Source of the DNA: Gongronella butleri
Taxonomy: Eukaryota > Mucoromycota > Mucoromycetes > Mucorales > Cunninghamellaceae
Direction of reading: 5' to 3'
Assembly: GCA_025201375.1 (NCBI GenBank)
Contig: JAIWZP010000017.1
Location: 310,001-374,000 of the forward strand
DNA: 64,000 bases
Of the stretch, positions 13,141 to 24,724 are shown piece after piece; positions within the stretch are counted from its first letter, which is position 1; each line of letters starts with the position of its first letter. Below the pieces are notes generated by a model. It worked only from the letters and a program-made list of their open reading frames with translations. It was not told where the DNA came from and ran no database searches. Made by a program: the position numbers and the translations under genes.

Positions 13141-13148
13141 TATAAAAG
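13141..13148 (+). promoter_or_regulatory. TATA-like box of PRO1
   Basis: TATAAAAG lies 225 bp before the PRO1 ATG and is followed by a pyrimidine-rich leader. Position and orientation fit a core promoter; this is inference from sequence only. Confidence 0.45.
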
Positions 13149-13365
13149 CAAAGCAGGGTCACGTCCTGTTTTCTCGTTTTTGATCTTTCACCCTCCCTTT
13201 CGCCCTCTTTTCTTCACAAGCAGATCTATTACACATCATTTCACATCTTACACCCTAGACAAAGCCCTCTCTAGAAACATCACAAAAAAAATACAGCAAA
13301 AAAACGAAAAAGTGCAGCCATCTCTCCCCTGTTTCTTTTAACCCCACTCTTCCATCTCTCTGACC

Positions 13366-15037
13366 ATGGTCGTCTATCAGAATGAGCAAAACGAGCACCG
13401 CGGATCCAAGTCGTCGCTGACGATTGTGCTAAAGGTGGGCACGTCGTCGATTTGCGATGAAAAGACGCATTATCCACTTTTGGGCAACCTGTCGCGGATT
13501 GTCGAGACTATTTTGCATCTCAAGAGCCTCAAGCACCGTGTGGTACTCGTGTCGAGCGCGGCTGTCGGCACTGGCCTGCGCCGACTCGACATGCAAGAGC
13601 GGCCAAAGCACCAAGCCTCTGTCCAGGTATCGCATTGAAAGCCCATGGCATGAATTTTTCCATCATTTGCCGCGACCAATGCCATGATACTTCTTTTTTA
13701 ACCTTGATTGGCTTGGAAAATGACCTGAACACCCGCGGCTTACCCTTTTTTTCTTTTTTTTTTTTGTTGTTGTTGGAAGGCAATTGCTGCCGTGGGCCAA
13801 GGCCGCCTAATGAGCTTATATGACGACCTGTTTGGTCGCTTCAACCAGACGGTTGCGCAGATCCTGCTGACCAAAAATGACCTTGCCGATGTATTTAAAA
13901 AAAAAAAAAAAAGCAAAAATAGCCCAATTCGAGGTGATTGACGCCCGCCCCCCCCCCTTTTTTTTTTTTAGCGCACCCAATACATCAATGCGGTCAATTG
14001 CTTGCAGGTGCTGCTGGACATGGATGTCGTTCCCATTGTCAACGAAAACGATACCATTTCGTATTCTGTAAGAGCTTTAAATGCTTGATTTTCATTTTTT
14101 TTTCATTGACTCATTTCTTTTGGACAATCTAGGGCATCAAATTTGGCGACAATGACACGCTTTCTGCAATTGTGGCCGGGATGGTCAAGGCGGACTATTT
14201 GTTTCTGATGACGGATGTCGATTGCCTGTACACGGACAATCCGCGGACGAATCCCAATGCGCAGCCCGTGGTGGTGTGCGACGACATTGAAAATTTGCGA
14301 GCTTCCATCCGTGTTGGCTCGTCGGGGTCGTCGCTGGGAACGGGCGGGATGATGACGAAGCTGGTTGCGGCAGATTTGGCCACGTCGGCGGGGGTGACGA
14401 CGATCATCACGCGTGCACACCCGGAGAACGTGTGGCCGATCATTGAGGCCGAGGCGGAGCCTGAAAAGGCGCCACGACACACGCGCTTCTTGCCAAAGGT
14501 GCAGCCGCTGGTCGATCGCAAATGGTGGATCTTGTATGGGCTGCATACGGCCGGCACGCTCGTTGTTAACCAGAATTTGGGCAAGCGCATTTTGCAGCAG
14601 CACCATCAAGCGTATCCGGCGCTCCCTTTGCCACGTGCAGCCGTCGAGGATATTTTGAGCGAGGATCTCGCGTCGTCGACGTGCTCAGACACGTCCTCTG
14701 TCAGCTCGCATGCGTCCATCGACATTGCCAAGCAAACGATCAATGGTTTTGCCCTCATGACCGATGCCATCACGCGTGCAGAGGGCCATTTCGTCGAAAA
14801 CCAGGCCGTCCGTGTCGTCATGGAGAAACAAGACCAATTGGTCACCGTTGCAAAGGGGTAAAATTCTTTTTTTTTTTTTTCGTCATCTCACCACGACGGC
14901 TTTTTAGAATTGTCAATTACTCGTCGGCGGAGATCAATCGCATGGTGTACGCAAAATCGAAACGCCTGATGACAACGTTTGGCTACAATGACGAGGAATG
15001 CGTCATTTCCAAAGAAAACCTGGTTACCACGTTTTAA
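13366..15037 (+). CDS. PRO1: Glutamate 5-kinase (gamma-glutamyl kinase), proline synthesis
   Basis: Five exons: 13366-13626, 13780-13890, 13972-14067, 14133-14857 and 14908-15037, giving 440 residues, close to fungal Pro1. The amino-acid-kinase domain shows VLKVGTSSI (phosphate loop), [11 protein letters not shown], the substrate segment [16 protein letters not shown] and the ATP-site GTGGMMTK. The C-terminal third, after about residue 270, fits the PUA domain present in most microbial enzymes (for example [10 protein letters not shown], then [12 protein letters not shown] in the last exon). The enzyme phosphorylates glutamate in the cytosol as the first and feedback-controlled step of proline synthesis. 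A Ser-rich insert (residues near 350-370) separates PUA elements. The gene converges on the Zn2Cys6 factor with 146 bp between stop codons. Confidence 0.95.
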
Positions 15038-15183
15038 TTCCCCCTCCCTTTCTCTCTCTCTCTCTTTTTCTCCCTTTTTCACTCCACCATCGTTCTTTTT
15101 ATCCATGTCATCATTTGTTTTATCTACAAATCTATGCATTAAATAGCTTAAACTGAAAAATAGTCAAACGAAAGAAAAAAAGG

Positions 15184-18100
15184 CTAATAAAAGGCATTGT
15201 AATTGGTGTGATCCTGGGGTGGTTTTTGTCCCTGTGTGTGGTGTTGTTGTTGTTGCTGCTGCTGCTGTTGATACAAATAGGCAGGATGGCCAAAGGTATG
15301 AGTGGGAGAGGTGGGCGATGACATGGAAGGTGGTGGTATCAAATTGGCATGCGGCGGCATTTGGGCGCGTGCATGCTGGGCGTGGTGCTGCATTTGCTGC
15401 CGGTACAGGGGGTGTTGTTGCTGATGTTGCGGCGGAGCAAAGCCAAAAGATGCATAATTGATGGGCATGGCCTGTTGTGACATGGCCGTCGACACCGGGT
15501 CACAATCCATTGCTTCGCTACGAGCGTTTGTTGTTGATGATTGTGATTGTTGCTGCTGGTGCTGGTGCTGAAATCCCGTGAGGGTCGGTGTGTACAAAAA
15601 GTCGGAAAATGGCAAATCATCGGCACCGAGGTCCATATGCGACGGGTTCTGAGGCATGAACATCATGCCGGTGGATGTCTGTGTGGGCGGCATGGACTGA
15701 TGTATCATGTGGGCGCTGACTATTGGCATGCTTTGTGGCTGCTGCTGCTGTGGTGGCGGTTGAAGGCTCGTGTCTGGCATGACGGCGATCACGGGGTGAT
15801 GTGGTTGGTGGGACAAGGCGGCAGGCGGTGACACGGATGCCGATGACGTCGTTGTTGTCGTTGCAGCCGTCGAGGACGGCGATAAACGTGTATTTTGTGG
15901 TATTTGGGGATTTGCAGCTGACGGTGCCTGTTTCTTCTTCTTTTTGGGCGCGCCTGAGCCCCTTGGCGTGTCCTTTGCCGTCGACGCATCGACATTGGTG
16001 GATGGAGCAGAACGACTGGGAGGCGGATCCACGACAATAGGCGGGTCAATGGCATTTTCGCGTCTTTTTGTGCTGTGGCGCATGGGGTCTTCGCCACTGA
16101 GATCAATGTGCTCGCCAAAGTGTTCAAGGATCATCTGCTGAATGCGTTGAACGAGCTCGACTACGTGCTTGTGGTGTTTCACGGGAGATGTCGCGAGCAA
16201 GCGCGCCAATTGCACGAGATGTGTGCGTGCCGTGTCCTTTTCGGCTTGCGACGCGTCCAACAACAGTGTTCCATAGATGACGACGGAGAACATGAATGTC
16301 TCGAGGGAGAAATGGCACCATCGCTGGTCCAATTGACGCCAACAGGCCAAGAGTTCGACAATTGTATTCGCACTTTGTACACACCGCTCCTTGGCGAGCA
16401 CATCGATGGCTGAAAGCGACGATTTGTTGGTATTTTCGTGTTGTTCTTCTTGTGGAGAAGCATCGGCGGCGGCAGCAGCAGCAGCATTGTTGCCGTCCTC
16501 TTGCGATCGCGAAAAAAAGATGCCGTACAGCTGGCACATTTGAAAGTGGTATTCGCAATTGAGCTTGATGCAGGCCTGCTCGCGGAAGCTTGCTGAATGC
16601 CATTCTCGTTTGTGCAGATCGCCGGCTTTGTAGCGCAGATACGGCGGCAATTGATCGTACCAGTCCTTCAATTGCTTGTCCAATGACGAGATTTCCGATA
16701 AAAGGGGCAATTCCTTGGCGGTGACGCAGATGATGTTGCGGTAGATGCCCGTGATCCGGTAGCGTTGGATCATGAATTCGACGCGCCAGCGTGCTTCGTT
16801 TGTTTCGTGCGGAAGCACCGTCGGGTAATGAACAGACACGGTGTCGGGCGATGGCAATGAGAATGGACGATCGGAATGCACCGTGCACAGAGTCTCGAGG
16901 AAATTGAGCGTGTGGAAATATCGTCGATGTCGTTCCCAGGCGATCAAATCGTTGGTCGTTGCTTCACAATGCATTTTGAGATCTAGGCACATGCGATTGG
17001 CGAGCCCCAAGTACATGTACGCCTCGGACTCGGAGCTGCTCGGGTCGCCAATCGCGTAAATGTACATCATAAGGCACGTGTGCATCGTGTCGATATTGGT
17101 TTGCATAAATCGTTCTTTGAGGAGTAATTTCGCCGTGTTGAAAAAGGGTCGGCCCACCGCATTGGGATCCTGGCCCACAAAGAGATCGTGGTAGATGGCA
17201 CCGTGACGCGCCGTCCAAGCAAACACAATATTGGCCAACATGTCGTCCAATTCGCCCTTGTGGTAGCGATCGACAATGGATCCACTCATCTCGGGGCTCG
17301 GCAAACACAAAAAGCATTCAGTGTAAATGTCCATCAGCTGATCGAGCGTCGCCTTTGGCACGACACCCACGGCAATGGCATCCTGGCTCTGTGAATACGC
17401 ATTGCTGCCGAGATTTTGCGGTGACGACGACGAATTGGACGCCCATGAGCTGTACAAGGGAAACACCTTGAGCCCGGTTTTCCACAGCGGCTTTTTCTTG
17501 GTGATGGCCGTGCGCTGTACAGGCGACACGGGATCGTCATCGTGGTGGCTGGCCGGCGACGTGGAAGATGCTGCATTGAGCGATGATGACGTGGAGGAAG
17601 AGGACGACGAGGACGCGATGTGTTGGTGAGCATGGTGATGCGAATGCGCGTGTTGAGCATGATGCTGCGGATCAATGTCGAGTTGTGACATGCCGCTCAG
17701 CAGCAATTCGTATAAATCATGCAATGAAATGATGTTTGTGTCGATTCGCAGCCCGCGTGGCGTGAGCGACAGCGTCCATTTCGCGTTTGCCGCGGCAAGG
17801 AACGCCTGCAATTCGGTCTGCTGCTCTTTTTCCTTGCGCCCGGACGATCCCATGTCTGCTTCGAGCGTTTGCACTTTTTGTTGTAGCATTTCAACCGTTT
17901 CGTTCATTTTCATCAGGTTGAAAAGATCTACCTGCGTGTCTGAGCCCTCGTACGAGCAGCTGGCTAATCAATTACACGGATCAAAAAAAAGAGGAATCAA
18001 TGAGATTAAAAAAAATTTCGAGAAAAAGCGCTTTTTTACCGTTTGTTTGCTGACACCGCGTGCAAATCGGGTGTACAAAGTCGCATTTCACTGTAAAGAA

Positions 18101-18320
18101 CAATAAACAATGAATTCTTTCCCATTTTCGTGGTCATTGCAAGCGCGAGGCATACCCTTTTTTGATCTTTTTGAAGAAAAAGAGAAAAAGAAGGTGAGTA
18201 TGAAAAGAAAATGAAAAAAAACGAGCGTGGGTACCTGCATCGTTCACACGCAAGCGTCATGCGTATCTTCTTGGAACCCGAGGCAGTCCCCGGCGGCGGG
18301 TTTTCATCCTTTGGGGGCAT
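15184..18320 (-). CDS. Zn2Cys6 fungal transcription factor
   Basis: Four exons: 18235-18320, 18156-18166, 18040-18090 and 15184-17963, giving 975 residues. The zinc cluster is assembled from all four exons: CERCRSKKVKCD (Cys25, 28, 35), then Cys42, Cys45 and Cys52, exactly the CxxCx6CxnCxxCx6C spacing. Exon 2 is a micro-exon of 11 nt that supplies SKK; without it the spacing fails. A short coiled coil (MKMNETVEMLQQKVQTLEAD) follows, as in Gal4-type dimerisers. The middle (about residues 230-560) is the fungal-specific transcription factor domain, with FLETLCTVHSDRPFSLPSPD as the usual landmark. The C-terminal 300 residues are disordered, rich in Ser, Pro, Gln and His, with a poly-Gln run. Target genes cannot be predicted. 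Confidence 0.93.
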
Positions 18321-18509
18321 TAGACAAGAAAAAACAGAGAGAAAAAGTAAAAAAGAGGGATGACAAGCGCTTTTATTCGAGCAGGTATAGAAAAGAGAAA
18401 AAAAAAGAACAAGGAAAAAGCAGAAAAAAAAAGAAATGCAAAAGAAATTGCGTGTGGTATCAAAGAGTCGGGGTTTCAAAACCGGCGTTTGCTCAACAAT
18501 AATCGAGCA

Positions 18510-18815
18510 TCACGACGACCAAAGAAGGATCGCCACGGCCGGCCGGACTTGTTTCCTTGATGAATCATCCCCCATGTCGAATGATGGTGATGGATTGGGT
18601 GCTATTGACGGCGCATTGTCGTCCAATTCTTCCAAACAGCTATCCAGCCACGCCTCCTCGGCTTGCTGCTCCACTTGTTCTACTTGTTCCACTTGCTGCG
18701 TCGCCTTTTTCATCAGATTCGCGATTAGCACGAATTTGCGGATGGGTAGATCCGTGCGCGTGTCATAGTATTCGGCTAGTTTGGCCTGCGACGTCACAAA
18801 GAGGTAGTCTGTCAT
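18510..18815 (-). CDS. Small unknown protein, 101 residues
   Basis: Single open frame starting MTDYLFVTSQAKLAEYYDTR. The first 40 residues look like a folded alpha-helical segment (DLPIRKFVLIANLMKKA), followed by a VEQVEQVEQQ repeat, an acidic helix (EEAWLDSCLEELDD) and a Ser/Pro tail. The codon use resembles neighbouring real exons and the ATG lies just upstream of an A/T-rich leader. I recognise no domain. It sits 190 bp upstream of the Zn2Cys6 factor on the same strand. The last 25 residues (after DMGDDSS) look less protein-like, so a missed 3' splice is possible. Confidence 0.5.
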   Translation of the reverse strand: MTDYLFVTSQAKLAEYYDTRTDLPIRKFVLIANLMKKATQQVEQVEQVEQQAEEAWLDSCLEELDDNAPSIAPNPSPSFDMGDDSSRKQVRPAVAILLWSS

Positions 18816-19374
18816 CGAGAGATGGGTGTGTTTTTTTTTCTTAAAAACAAAAAGCAAACGAGATAAAGAGAAGAAAAGAAAAGGATGAAAAGGAGAAAGA
18901 TAACGGGGGCAAGACCAGGAGGAAAACGACGCCTTTTATGTGCAAAAAGGTGGAAAAGCTGCGGATGGCAATTCCAAAACTCGCTTTTTTTTCATTGGCC
19001 GGCGTTGCCATGACACAAGCTTTTTCATCAGACCTGCCTGCGCCAGCCTTCTCCCTTCGCACATCATGCGCTCCGCTTCAGATTGGCTCGCCGCTTTCCC
19101 CCCCCCCCTCTTTTTTCAAAAGACGTGTAAGCAAACAAAAAAAAAAGGGATGCCCATATCCGGGGAATATAAAGTAACGTGACCAGGCAATGTACGCATC
19201 GTACGCCACCCGCCACGCCACCTGGACGGCATTCAGGCTTTATCAGGGTGGCAAAGCAGAAGAAAAAAAAGCAAAAAAGGCAAAAAAAAAAAAAAAAAAA
19301 GGCACAAGAAAAACAAGCTGCGGCAGCAAAAGATCAGCGTACATCAACGTGTTTCGTGGCAAAATCAAACGTGT
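18816..19374. other. Spacer with A-runs
   Basis: 560 bp between the small ORF and the DCP2 stop. It contains an A18 run near 19284-19301 and no supported gene; it should include the upstream region of the small ORF and the 3' flank of DCP2. Confidence 0.5.
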
Positions 19375-20541
19375 TCAATGGTTGAGGAAGCGCTTGATTT
19401 TTCTAAAAAGAAACAAGAGCAGGGTGCGCGATCAGACTTTTGAATCATGCGGCAGAGCTCCCCCGGTTTACCCGACAAATGGTGCGACGCCGCGATAACC
19501 TTCACACTTGATAGGGAACTTGTGCTTGCTAAACTTTTTGTCTTGGCTGCCCTGCTGATCGCTGTACGCCGGTAGCTCGTCCAGCGCCTTCCATCGGATT
19601 TCCTGGGGGAAGGGGTGAGATTGGCGTCATTTTCGCGTTTTTCTTTCTTTTTTCGCTTTACGCTGATTTCTTTGCGCGTCTGAGTCTGGAAAAACGTGTT
19701 CTCAGGAACGCCAACGATAAAGTAGAGTCGGATGATCTGCTCGCCCACTTGAATTTCCGAGTATTGATCCTTGTTCAGGTAGGGTGACACGTCAAACCCG
19801 GTTTCTTCATATACCTGGTTCCAAAAAACGACGCGTGTCAGCGACCCCACTCTCTCATGACGCCTGTTTACGCCTACCTCGCGGACCGCGCAGTCGTGCT
19901 TCTCTTCATCCTGGTTGATCTTGCCCTTGGGGAAACCCCAATTCGTGCGATTCCAGTCGAGCACCATCAAACACTTGTTTTTGGCCTCGTTGATGATGAT
20001 TGCGCCACACACGGGTATACACTTTTTGTACTTCATAAAGTCGTTGTACGCGCGCCCGTGCTCCCATTGCGACAAGAGTGAACACTGTTGGAAAAGTAAG
20101 AAAACAAAAAAAAAAAAAGGAAAAAAAAAAGGAATCAAGGATAAAACAAAAGAGATGAAGAAGTGCGAGCGCGAGAGTGCTCCCACTTTGCATTAGTCAA
20201 TGCCCCGCAAAAATCATCAAAAAGGATATTCATGGTGGCAAACGCCTTGGACTTGATGCTGGGCAAGTCGGGGCGCAATGGGCGGATGAAATCTTCATAG
20301 TACCAGTGCGCCTGCTCCACTTGGAAGCCTATCCGCTCGACCTGCGTGAGCTCCACCTCGGGCACGTTGACAATAAACCGGCTAGAATAACAAGACGTTG
20401 CTCCGTGTGAGCGATATTTGTCCTTTTTTTTTTTTTTTTTTTTTTTGCTATTTTTGCTCTTTTTGCCTCTTTTACGCACGAGACAAGGTCATCCAGGATC
20501 TCATCCAGCGAGAGACTTTTCAATACGAGACTGCCGTCCAT
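19375..20541 (-). CDS. DCP2: mRNA-decapping enzyme catalytic subunit Dcp2, compact form
   Basis: Six exons: 20480-20541, 20192-20381, 19878-20084, 19662-19814, 19472-19602 and 19375-19402, giving 256 residues. The N-terminal regulatory domain is clear: DDLVSRFIVNVPEVE, ERIGFQVEQAHWYYEDFIRP. The Nudix domain has VCGAIII, then the Nudix box starting GFPKGKINQDEEKHDC and running across an intron into REVYEETGFD (Glu153, Glu156, Glu157). Box B-like residues end the protein (KKFSKHKFPIKC...FVGKLKRFLNH equivalents). Dcp2 removes the m7G cap in the cytoplasm with Dcp1 and starts 5'-3' decay. Two odd points: there is no long disordered C-terminal tail, and the only phase-consistent donor for intron 2 is GC (AAT|GCAAAG), with a normal AG acceptor. 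It shares a 242 bp divergent promoter with the mitochondrial release factor gene. Confidence 0.93.
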
Positions 20542-20783
20542 GCTGTGTGAAAAAAAAGCAAGCAATAGAAAAGGGTATGCGATTCAAATGGATAAAATGA
20601 AAGAAACAGGGAAAAACAAGCTGTGAGGAAAAAAAGAAAGTGAGTGACGATTCCCGCTCCACAGTCCATCCAACCGGGTACTTCAAGGCCCTGCTCTGTT
20701 TTGCAAGTCCGCCATTTTTTGCCCTCTTTTGACACATTTTCTTGCTTTTTTTTCTCTCTTTCTTCCAATTCCTTACTCAAATT
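20542..20783. promoter_or_regulatory. Divergent promoter, DCP2 / mitochondrial RF1
   Basis: Only 242 bp separate the ATGs of two divergently read housekeeping genes, so both promoters must lie here or overlap. The sequence is A/T-run rich and shows no clear TATA box. Confidence 0.6.
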
Positions 20784-22200
20784 ATGTTACTGCGTGCTTC
20801 TAGGGCTTGGGCACGCTTGCCTCGCGCGCACCTTCAGTCGCACCGCCACGCAAGCTCTCTCTCAGGTAGTCTATTTTAATGTGTTTTCATTTTTCAATTT
20901 GCTGACAGGGTCGTGACGATCTTTCTTCTGTAAAGCTGTGTTGCCACACACCCGGATCACGCCTGCACTGCAGCAAAAGTTGACGAGGCTGACGCAGCAA
21001 CACGCAGAACTGGTGCAGCAGCTGAACGACAATGCCATTGAGGCCTCCAATATGGCGTCGGCCACCAAGACGCTGTCTGAGCTGGCAACGCCCACGTCCT
21101 TGTTTGCGGATTGGCAGCAATGCGCCCGGGATTTGCAGGAATTGCACGTCATGATGGACGGCGGCGACGAGGACATGGCAGAAATGGCCAAGGACGAGGC
21201 GGCTGAGATGCTTTCACGCGCCGAGGGGCTTGAAAAGGACCTGATCATGGCGCTTGCGCCGCGCGACGTTGCTGACGAAGCCAGCGCGATCCTCGAGATC
21301 CGTGCGGGCGCCGGCGGCGACGAGGCGGCGCTGTTCTCCGCAGACATGGCGCGCATGTACGAGCGATTTGCACAGCTCAAGCGATGGAAGTGGGAAGTTC
21401 TTGCCAAATCCGAGGAATTGGCCGGCAAGGGCATCAAAGACTTGACCGTGAACATCACGGGCAAAAACGTGTTTGGCGTCCTAAAGTACGAAACAGGCGT
21501 TCACCGCGTCCAACGCGTCCCGGCAACAGAGTCTCAGGGCCGCATCCATACCTCCACCATCACCGTCGCCATGCTGCCGCAGCCCACCGAGGTAAGATCC
21601 AAAGAATGGAGGAAAAGAGAAGGAATTGGCTGGATTTTCATTGAAATGACCTTTTTTTTTTTTTTTTTGTTAGATTGACGTGCAAATCAAAGAGTCAGAC
21701 CTCAAGATCGACCTGTACCGTGCATCTGGCGCCGGTGGGCAACACGTCAACACGACGGACAGCGCTGTGCGCATGACCCATATACCAACCGGCTTGGTCG
21801 TCGCCATGCAGGACGAGCGCTCGCAGCACAAGAACAAGAACAAGGCCCTCAAGGTGCTGCGCGCAAAGGTCTTTGAGCTCGAGCGCGAAAAGACCAGCGC
21901 TGCGCGCCGATCATCGCGAAACAAGCAAATCGGCACAGGCGACCGCTCAGAAAAAATCAGAACGTACAATTTCCCTCAGGTACATCAGGATCAGACACGT
22001 AAAGTCATATTTAAAAGGTCGGTGGCATTGACCATGGCCCCATTTTATTTTAGAACCGCGTCACGGACCATCGCATCAATCTGACGCTGTACGAGCTGGA
22101 CCCCATATTGTCGGGCGAGGGCCTAATGAACATTATTGAGCCATTGCAGGAGCACTACCTGACGCAATCCCTTCTGGACATTGAAGAAAACGACGCGTAG
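20784..22200 (+). CDS. MRF1: Mitochondrial peptide chain release factor 1 (class I, GGQ)
   Basis: Four exons: 20784-20865, 20936-21591, 21674-21979 and 22054-22200, giving 396 residues. The first exon encodes a basic, Ser/Ala/Arg-rich, acid-free leader ([18 protein letters not shown]), a typical mitochondrial targeting signal. The body follows the RF1 plan: helical N-domain, [30 protein letters not shown], then the peptidyl-tRNA hydrolysis motif [11 protein letters not shown] with GGQ at residues 267-269, and the late motif [18 protein letters not shown]. It releases finished chains at UAA/UAG in mitochondria. The gene converges with CHM7, leaving 120 bp between stop codons. Confidence 0.96.
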
Positions 22201-22320
22201 AAATCACAAAATAGATTTTTTTTTTATTTGCATTCTCTCATTCCTTTTTTTGCATCTCCCATCTCCATTTTCATTAAAATCGTGTTGTATTATAAGGAAT
22301 TGGTATATAGAGCATGGTTT

Positions 22321-23849
22321 TTATTCGGTCAATAGCACGCGTTGAGACGATGAAGATGACGGCACGGGCTTGTCCTGCTTGATCTTTTCCTCTGCAGGGA
22401 CTGGCGGGGTCAATGGCGTGTTGGCGACGGCTGGCAGCGATGACAGCTCGGCGTGTGCCTTTGTCTCATTCTCCTGGGCCAATTCCAATTGCTGCAGCTC
22501 GTGTAGCAGGTCCTCCTCATCATCGTCGTCGACGCCGACAGACTCCATGGCCTTCATTCCCTGTTCCATCGTCAATTCGACGTCCTGATGATCCTCGTAC
22601 GCTTCCTGGATCTTGGCCATGGTGTCCTCTACCGATTCCAGCGACACATGGTCCGTCATCATATTGCGCAGCGCATTCGCGCCTTGGTCAAAGGCTTGCA
22701 AGATCTACAAATGGACCACTTTGAGTATGAAAATGCCCTTTTTTTCTAATAAAAAAAAAAGCATACCTGGACATCATCCTTGGCCGACTCCATTTTCAAA
22801 AGCAAGTTCTCGACGGTCTCGAGTGTGCCGAGACGTTTGCCAAGCAGGTCCATGATTTGCTTTCGTCGTCGCAGTGCCGAAAGTGCTTGCGGGCGGTGTT
22901 TGTTCTCATTGTGCCGCTTGGCCTCGGCCGACAGCGCCTCGTACTTGCCCTGCAGGCGATCAATTTGCGCGTGCAGCGTGTCGCACGTCGACCGGATGCT
23001 CACCATTGCTTTCTCATTCTCCTTGATTTCACTCGGCATCCCAGGTTCCAAGAATTTGATCACCTGCTCATAAAAAAGAGACGGGCAATCAGAGGATGAC
23101 GCGTATTTTATGGAATGGCGGTGTCCTTACGGTCTGCGTGCGGTGATCCTGGACCATGGTGTCCATGGCAATCATCTGCTGGTGCGCCATGTACTTGAGA
23201 ATCAAGTGCAAATCGAGGTCTGTAAGCGTGCGGTGGCGAAATGTGCCATAATCTTTGCGGAACGTCGCGAGCGTCATCAGCATATTTGTCGACGACTTGA
23301 CGGGCAGCTCATTGAACCTGTCACGCACTTGATCCGCCACCTTTTTGACCGTTGGCACCATGATGTGCACCGCGTTGCCCGACGCGGACGACGACCTCCA
23401 CCGCAGCCATGACAACCACGAGCTAGACTGGCAAAAAGTCGCGTCAAATTGCTCCACGGTCATTAAATCGCCTGATTTCTTCATCGCATCCTTTAGAAAT
23501 TCAAGACGAGGGTATGAGCACGCGTTCAATTTTTGGTTTTTTTTTTTTTTGGGTTTTTTACCATGACAAGGTGCAGCGATCGCGGCCGTCCAAGCCCTGG
23601 ACGCAAAAAGTCGAGCACGAGGCTGTTCAGATCCAGCGACACCGTGTACAAATTGTACGAAAAGCAGCCCTCCAGCGAACAGTCCAGCAACAGTGTCTCC
23701 CAATACTCAATGTTGCGCCTGTACCCGAGCTCATTGTCGGGCAGCAGGCGCGTAAAATCCGAGTACAGCGACCTTAGTCTGTCCTTGTGCTCTTCCTGGC
23801 TAAACTCAACATAGTGTTTCGTCACGTACTCGTTCAAATAGCTGCTCAT
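22321..23849 (-). CDS. CHM7: ESCRT-III-like protein Chm7/CHMP7
   Basis: Four exons: 23562-23849, 23131-23490, 22767-23063 and 22321-22704, giving 442 residues, near the size of CHMP7. The N-terminal half holds winged-helix-like segments (DAMKKSGDLMTVEQFDATF and the later HLILKYMAHQQMIAMD). The C-terminal half is Snf7-like: a basic helix around ENKHRPQALSALRRRKQIMD, then a long acidic helix (ESVEDTMAKIQEAYEDHQDV). CHMP7 binds inner-nuclear-membrane LEM proteins and starts nuclear-envelope sealing and pore surveillance by ESCRT-III. The acceptor of exon 3 is ambiguous between two AGs three bases apart (23063 or 23066); both keep frame. Start chosen as the only ATG before MSSYLNEYV. Confidence 0.88.
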
Positions 23850-24227
23850 GGCGAGTAAATGGTGATCAAGGCGCGAAAAAATTGAACAACGAGAAAGAAA
23901 GGCGGCGAAAAGTGGCACCCCAAAACCTGGCATTCGCCGCAGCCCTTTTCAATTTGGCACGCCGCACGCATTAACCACCACGCGTTCAACTGCCGCGCCT
24001 TTTTTTTTATCTGTTCAATGTGTTTCCACCATGGAAATTGGCTTTTTTTTTCTTGATTTTCGCACACGCTGTATAAAAGGTACGAAAACGGCGGGACCCA
24101 TGCCCGCCGAATATGCCAGGATACTTGATGCGTCTGAATGTCGCGCTCAATCATGCCGAGCATCCCTCCATGCCGAGTGACTCTTGTTTCATGGCTTTTG
24201 AGCAAAATACAAGTTTATTTTTCTATT
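23850..24227. other. Spacer, CHM7 upstream region
   Basis: 378 bp without a gene. It holds a plus-strand TATAAAAGG near 24073 that points away from CHM7 and has no obvious coding sequence behind it. Confidence 0.5.
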
Positions 24228-24602
24228 TCACAAGCCTGAATTGACAACGTCAACAAGTTTGGCCATATCCTTTGAATATTCGTCCTTCATTATAAACTGG
24301 CTTCTGTCTTGATCATTGCCAATAATAAAGTCGGTGGGCATAAATGTCATATCTTTGCTGAACGAAGTGTCATCAAATTTTAGTCGCAAATCTGTCCATT
24401 TACGGTTGTCGGTTTCAAAGACCAAGTCGACGTTCTTGTTGGTCAGCAGAAACGTCACAAACGAGAAAATCTTGCCAGTGTGATTCTCATTTTTGTGAGC
24501 AATGATATTATTATTATTGATGCTCAAATGTGCAAATTCCTTGGCGGCCATGACACACGGAGCTACAAGTGCCAGGAAGAATACAAAGACAATTCTAGTC
24601 AT
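24228..24602 (-). CDS. Small secreted protein, 124 residues, unknown
   Basis: One open frame with a clear N-terminal signal peptide (MTRIVFVFFLALVAPCVMA, cleavage near residue 20). The mature part of about 104 residues has no cysteine, one NxS/T-type glycosylation site (NHT), and alternates hydrophobic and polar residues as in beta-strands (KIFSFVTFLLTNKNVDLVFETD). I recognise no family. Single exon, unlike most neighbours. Its base composition and codon choice are more A/T-rich than the housekeeping genes. It is the first gene of the repeat-rich block and has a (GA)n tract just upstream. Confidence 0.72.
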   Translation of the reverse strand: MTRIVFVFFLALVAPCVMAAKEFAHLSINNNNIIAHKNENHTGKIFSFVTFLLTNKNVDLVFETDNRKWTDLRLKFDDTSFSKDMTFMPTDFIIGNDQDRSQFIMKDEYSKDMAKLVDVVNSGL

Positions 24603-24670
24603 TCTCAGTGAAAAAGTGGGAATGCCGTGGTACCTGGATGGATAAAAAAGAACAATGTCAAGAAAAGGAG

Positions 24671-24724
<54 letters not shown>

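Larger units (their letters stand above)
11854..13365. other. Divergent spacer between GAS-type gene and PRO1
   Basis: This 1.5 kb stretch separates two divergently read genes and must carry both promoters. It contains a (GA)n tract at 13047-13078, a TATA-like TATAAAAG at 13141-13148 on the plus strand (225 bp before the PRO1 ATG) and a CT-rich leader. The open frame at 12482-12994 (+) has no recognisable domain and I do not call it. Confidence 0.5.
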
